Shown here piece after piece: positions 14,399 to 16,928 of a DNA stretch of 16,928 bases (within the stretch, counting starts at the first letter, position 1; every line of letters begins with the position of its first letter). The DNA is taken from the NCBI GenBank assembly GCA_002490725.1, contig DKUN01000023.1, positions 1 through 16,928 of the forward strand, read 5' to 3'. The notes under the pieces were generated by a model, which did not search any database, was not told the DNA's origin, and saw nothing but the letters and a program-made list of their open reading frames with translations. Source of the stretch: Porphyromonadaceae bacterium UBA7203. GTDB taxonomy: Bacteria; Bacteroidota; Bacteroidia; Bacteroidales; Muribaculaceae. The position numbers were made by a program, and so were the translations under genes.

Positions 14399-16834
14399 AT
14401 GATATATCCTGAATCGTTCGAAAACAAAATTGGATTCAGTGCTGTGCGTGCCGCCATTGCCTCAAAATGCACGACACCGCCGGGGCGCGACTTCGCCGCT
14501 GCTGAATTACGGTTTATGACCGACTTCCACGCCATCTCCGCAGCCCTCGAGGCAACTGCGGAGATGCTTGCCATAATAACAGGTGGCGACGACGACGGAT
14601 TGCCGATTGGCCGCGTGGCCGACATTCGCCGCACCCTCGCCTCCGTCAGAATCGACGGCACGTTTCTACCCGCCGACGAACTGGCCGCCGTGCGCAATGC
14701 TCTTGATGCTTTCGGACGCATTGCATCGTTCTTTGCCAAAGCTGCAGGCGAGGGCCTGTATCCGCGCCTGTGCACCGTGGTTTCCGCCCTTGGTCAATTT
14801 CCGGAACCTGTGCGCGCCATTGACCGCGTTATAGACCGATACGGCAACGTACTCGACTCTGCATCGCCTGAATTGGCTGAAATCCGCCGCTCGCTCACGC
14901 GTGCCCAAGGCTCGATTGCCTCGACAATGCGACGCGTCATGGCAGCCGCGGTCGCCTCGGGATTCATTGACGCCGACGCCACCCCTTCAGTGCGCGACGG
15001 CCGCATGGTCATTCCCGTCAGCCCGATGCACAAACGCAAAATTCAAGGTATCGTCCACGACGAATCGGCGTCAGGCAAAACCATATTCATCGAACCCGCC
15101 GAACTCGTACAGACCAACAACCGCCTGCGCGAACTGCAAATGGAAGAACGGCGTGAAATAGCACGTATCCTCACGGCTCTGACGGCCCTCATCCGCCCCT
15201 ATATACCGGATATTCTCGACTCATGTGTCATTGCCGCAGAACTCGACTTCATTCACGCCAAAGCCCTATATGCCCGCGACATCGAAGCCACCCTGCCCAA
15301 CATATCCATGAGCCCGGAAATGGAATGGTATCACGCCTGCCATCCCGGACTGCTCGCTTCGCTGCGCTCGCAAGGCAAAGAAATCGTGCCACTCGACATC
15401 AGGCTGTCACCCGAACATCGTCTGCTGATCGTCAGCGGTCCCAATGCCGGCGGCAAATCAGTGACTCTCAAAACCGTCGGCGTCGTTCAATACATGATGC
15501 AATGCGGCATCCTCCCGCCACTCCATGACAACTCACACATGGGCGTCTTTGACAATATATTCATCGACATAGGCGACGACCAAAGCATCGAAAACGACCT
15601 CTCTACCTACTCCTCCCACCTCACCCACATGAAGCATTTCATGGCCAAAGGCGGACGGTCGACCCTCGTGCTCATCGACGAATTCGGCACCGGCACCGAA
15701 CCGCTCATCGGCGGCGCCATAGCCCAGGCCATCCTCGCCCGCTTTGCCCGGCTCGGCCTCTGGGGCGTCATAACCACCCACTACCAGAACCTCAAGCAAC
15801 TCGCCGAGGAGACTCCCGGGCTGGTCAACGGCTCGATGCTCTATGACCGCCAGCGCATGGAACCGATGTTCAAACTCGTTGTCGGCACCGCAGGCAGCTC
15901 ATTCGCCATAGAAATAGCCCGCAAAATCGGGCTCCCCGACGACATTGTCGACGAAGCCAAAGAAATTGTCGGCACCGACTACGTCAACATGGATAAATAT
16001 CTTCTCGACATAGCCCGCGACCGACGTTACTGGGAAAACAAACGCATGGCAATTCGCCAAAAAGAGAAAAAAATCGACAACGTGCTCGCCGACTACCAGG
16101 CCCGGGCCGACGACCTCAGAGCACACCGCCGCGAAATACTCGCCGACGCTAAAGAACAGGCCCGTCGCATCGTCGAAACCTCTAATGCTGCCATCGAACG
16201 CACCATTCACGAAATACGCAAGGCCCAAGCCGACCGCGACACCACCCGCCGCCTGCGCACAGACCTCAAAGCCGAACAAAACCGACTGCAGACATCCGAG
16301 CCGGAACACCCGCTCCTGAAAAAAGCACCCAAAACCAAGCCAACCAGTACGCCCAAACCCGCCGAAGCCCTACGGCCAATAGCCGTCGGCGACTACGTCA
16401 AACTCGAAGGCCAGGAAACCCCTGGACAAGTTCTGGAAATACAAGGCAAAAACGCCACAGTGAGCTTCGGCATGCTACGCACCGTCGTTAAACTCGACCG
16501 CCTGCGCCACACCCTGCAAAAACCGCGCACCGACGCGCCGACCCAGGTAGCTCTCGCCTCAGTTGAGCAACACCACAACCGTCGCCTGGACTTCAAACAA
16601 GAAATCGATGTGCGCGGAATGAGAGCCGACGAAGCACTCCAGGCCGTCACATACTTTATCGACGACGCAATCCGCTTCACCGCTCATCGCGTCCGCATAC
16701 TCCACGGCACCGGCACCGGAGCCCTCCGTCAAGCCGTACGCCAATATCTCTCCACCGTCAGCGGACTGGCCGACTACCACGACGAAGACGTCAGACTCGG
16801 CGGCGCCGGCATCACAGTAGTTGACCTAAAATAA
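14399..16834 (+). CDS. mutS2: MutS2 family ATPase/endonuclease
   Basis: MutS2 proteins lack the mismatch-recognition domain of MutS. Members have been linked to suppression of recombination and to rescue of collided ribosomes. The 811-residue length is normal. Seen from the chosen ATG: N-terminal core and clamp helices (1-330), Walker A GPNAGGKS (347-354), FIDIGDDQSIENDLSTYSSHL (388-408, the signature-like block), Walker B VLIDEFGTG (424-432), and ITTHYQNLK (458-466). A long charged coiled coil follows (about 538-633), then a Pro/Lys-rich linker (640-655), a KOW-like beta segment GDYVKLEGQETPGQVLEI, and a C-terminal Smr domain with DVRGMRADEAL (737-747) and HGTGTGALR (769-777). A TTG at 14378 extends the frame by 7 residues into the lipoprotein gene, so I preferred the ATG that follows its stop by one base. 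Confidence 0.96.
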   Translation: MIYPESFENKIGFSAVRAAIASKCTTPPGRDFAAAELRFMTDFHAISAALEATAEMLAIITGGDDDGLPIGRVADIRRTLASVRIDGTFLPADELAAVRNALDAFGRIASFFAKAAGEGLYPRLCTVVSALGQFPEPVRAIDRVIDRYGNVLDSASPELAEIRRSLTRAQGSIASTMRRVMAAAVASGFIDADATPSVRDGRMVIPVSPMHKRKIQGIVHDESASGKTIFIEPAELVQTNNRLRELQMEERREIARILTALTALIRPYIPDILDSCVIAAELDFIHAKALYARDIEATLPNISMSPEMEWYHACHPGLLASLRSQGKEIVPLDIRLSPEHRLLIVSGPNAGGKSVTLKTVGVVQYMMQCGILPPLHDNSHMGVFDNIFIDIGDDQSIENDLSTYSSHLTHMKHFMAKGGRSTLVLIDEFGTGTEPLIGGAIAQAILARFARLGLWGVITTHYQNLKQLAEETPGLVNGSMLYDRQRMEPMFKLVVGTAGSSFAIEIARKIGLPDDIVDEAKEIVGTDYVNMDKYLLDIARDRRYWENKRMAIRQKEKKIDNVLADYQARADDLRAHRREILADAKEQARRIVETSNAAIERTIHEIRKAQADRDTTRRLRTDLKAEQNRLQTSEPEHPLLKKAPKTKPTSTPKPAEALRPIAVGDYVKLEGQETPGQVLEIQGKNATVSFGMLRTVVKLDRLRHTLQKPRTDAPTQVALASVEQHHNRRLDFKQEIDVRGMRADEALQAVTYFIDDAIRFTAHRVRILHGTGTGALRQAVRQYLSTVSGLADYHDEDVRLGGAGITVVDLK

Positions 16835-16861
16835 AAAAAATGTAAAAAAATCGCCGAATAG

Positions 16862-16892
16862 TTGCACAGTAAAAAAAAACTGCGTACCTTTG
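16862..16892 (+). promoter_or_regulatory. Promoter for the tRNA gene
   Basis: TTG at 16862-16864 is followed after 20 bases by TACCTTTG at 16885-16892, an exact TAnnTTTG -7 box. It lies between the end of mutS2 and the tRNA, about 15 bases before the mature 5' end. The A/T-rich sequence between mutS2 and this box (16835-16861) shows no clear terminator hairpin. Confidence 0.75.
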
Positions 16893-16907
16893 CAGCGCAA
16901 AAACGGA

Positions 16908-16928
16908 GATTCGCTAGCTCAGCTGGTA
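16908..16928 (+). tRNA. 5' end of a tRNA gene, cut by the window edge (possibly tRNA-Lys)
   Basis: The last 21 bases show a 7-base acceptor strand GATTCGC, T8-A9, a D-stem strand GCTC and a D-loop AGCTGGTA, the standard start of an elongator tRNA. The anticodon is beyond the window. The acceptor GATTCGC and D-arm resemble Bacteroidota tRNA-Lys as I remember it, but that identity is a guess. Confidence 0.8.

Noticed and set aside
1..16928. Mobile element, phage, CRISPR array or defence system
   Set aside because: I saw no transposase, integrase, phage or nuclease-defence motif, no spaced direct repeats and no attachment site. Apart from the decayed left end the window is ordinary core genome.

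Overview
The window looks like core chromosome from a Bacteroidota bacterium, most likely order Bacteroidales. The evidence is direct: repeated TAnnTTTG promoter boxes, leaders without Shine-Dalgarno sequences, a PorQ gene of the type IX secretion system, a short (about 440-residue) glucose-6-phosphate isomerase, a ProRS without the inserted editing domain, and proteins that read like Bacteroides/Muribaculaceae homologues. The fairly high G+C suggests a Muribaculaceae-like genome, but that is only an inference.

Layout. (1) Positions 1-1003 are gene remains: the DNA-binding end of a response regulator on the minus strand, then pieces of a probable outer-membrane beta-barrel protein on the plus strand, interrupted by stops and a frame change. 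The region ends in a perfect 20-bp hairpin. (2) Positions 1051-7494, minus strand, hold a tightly packed housekeeping run transcribed as gltX - argC-like - lysS - gpsA - pgi, with a TATCTTTG box just upstream of gltX. (3) Positions 7711-9454, minus strand, hold psd - pssA - a small single-helix membrane protein. Psd and PssA are consecutive steps of phosphatidylethanolamine synthesis. (4) A short divergent promoter region at 9455-9552 separates psd from proS. (5) On the plus strand, proS is followed by the RNase P RNA gene (rnpB) with its T-run terminator. Then comes a second packed run, porQ - cmk - ispH - small lipoprotein - mutS2, with overlapping or nearly touching genes. (6) The right edge holds a well-formed promoter and the first 21 bases of a tRNA gene.

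The genes mostly serve translation (three aminoacyl-tRNA synthetases, rnpB, the tRNA), membrane lipid supply (gpsA gives glycerol-3-phosphate; pssA and psd make PE), central metabolism (pgi, cmk, ispH), secretion (porQ) and DNA/ribosome maintenance (mutS2).

I found no mobile element, CRISPR array, phage gene, defence system or clearly new system. The most interesting single observation is that the ArgC-like protein has serine where the family has its catalytic cysteine, although its His and Glu are kept. Next in interest are the decayed left end and the conserved-looking but unrecognised lipoprotein between ispH and mutS2.
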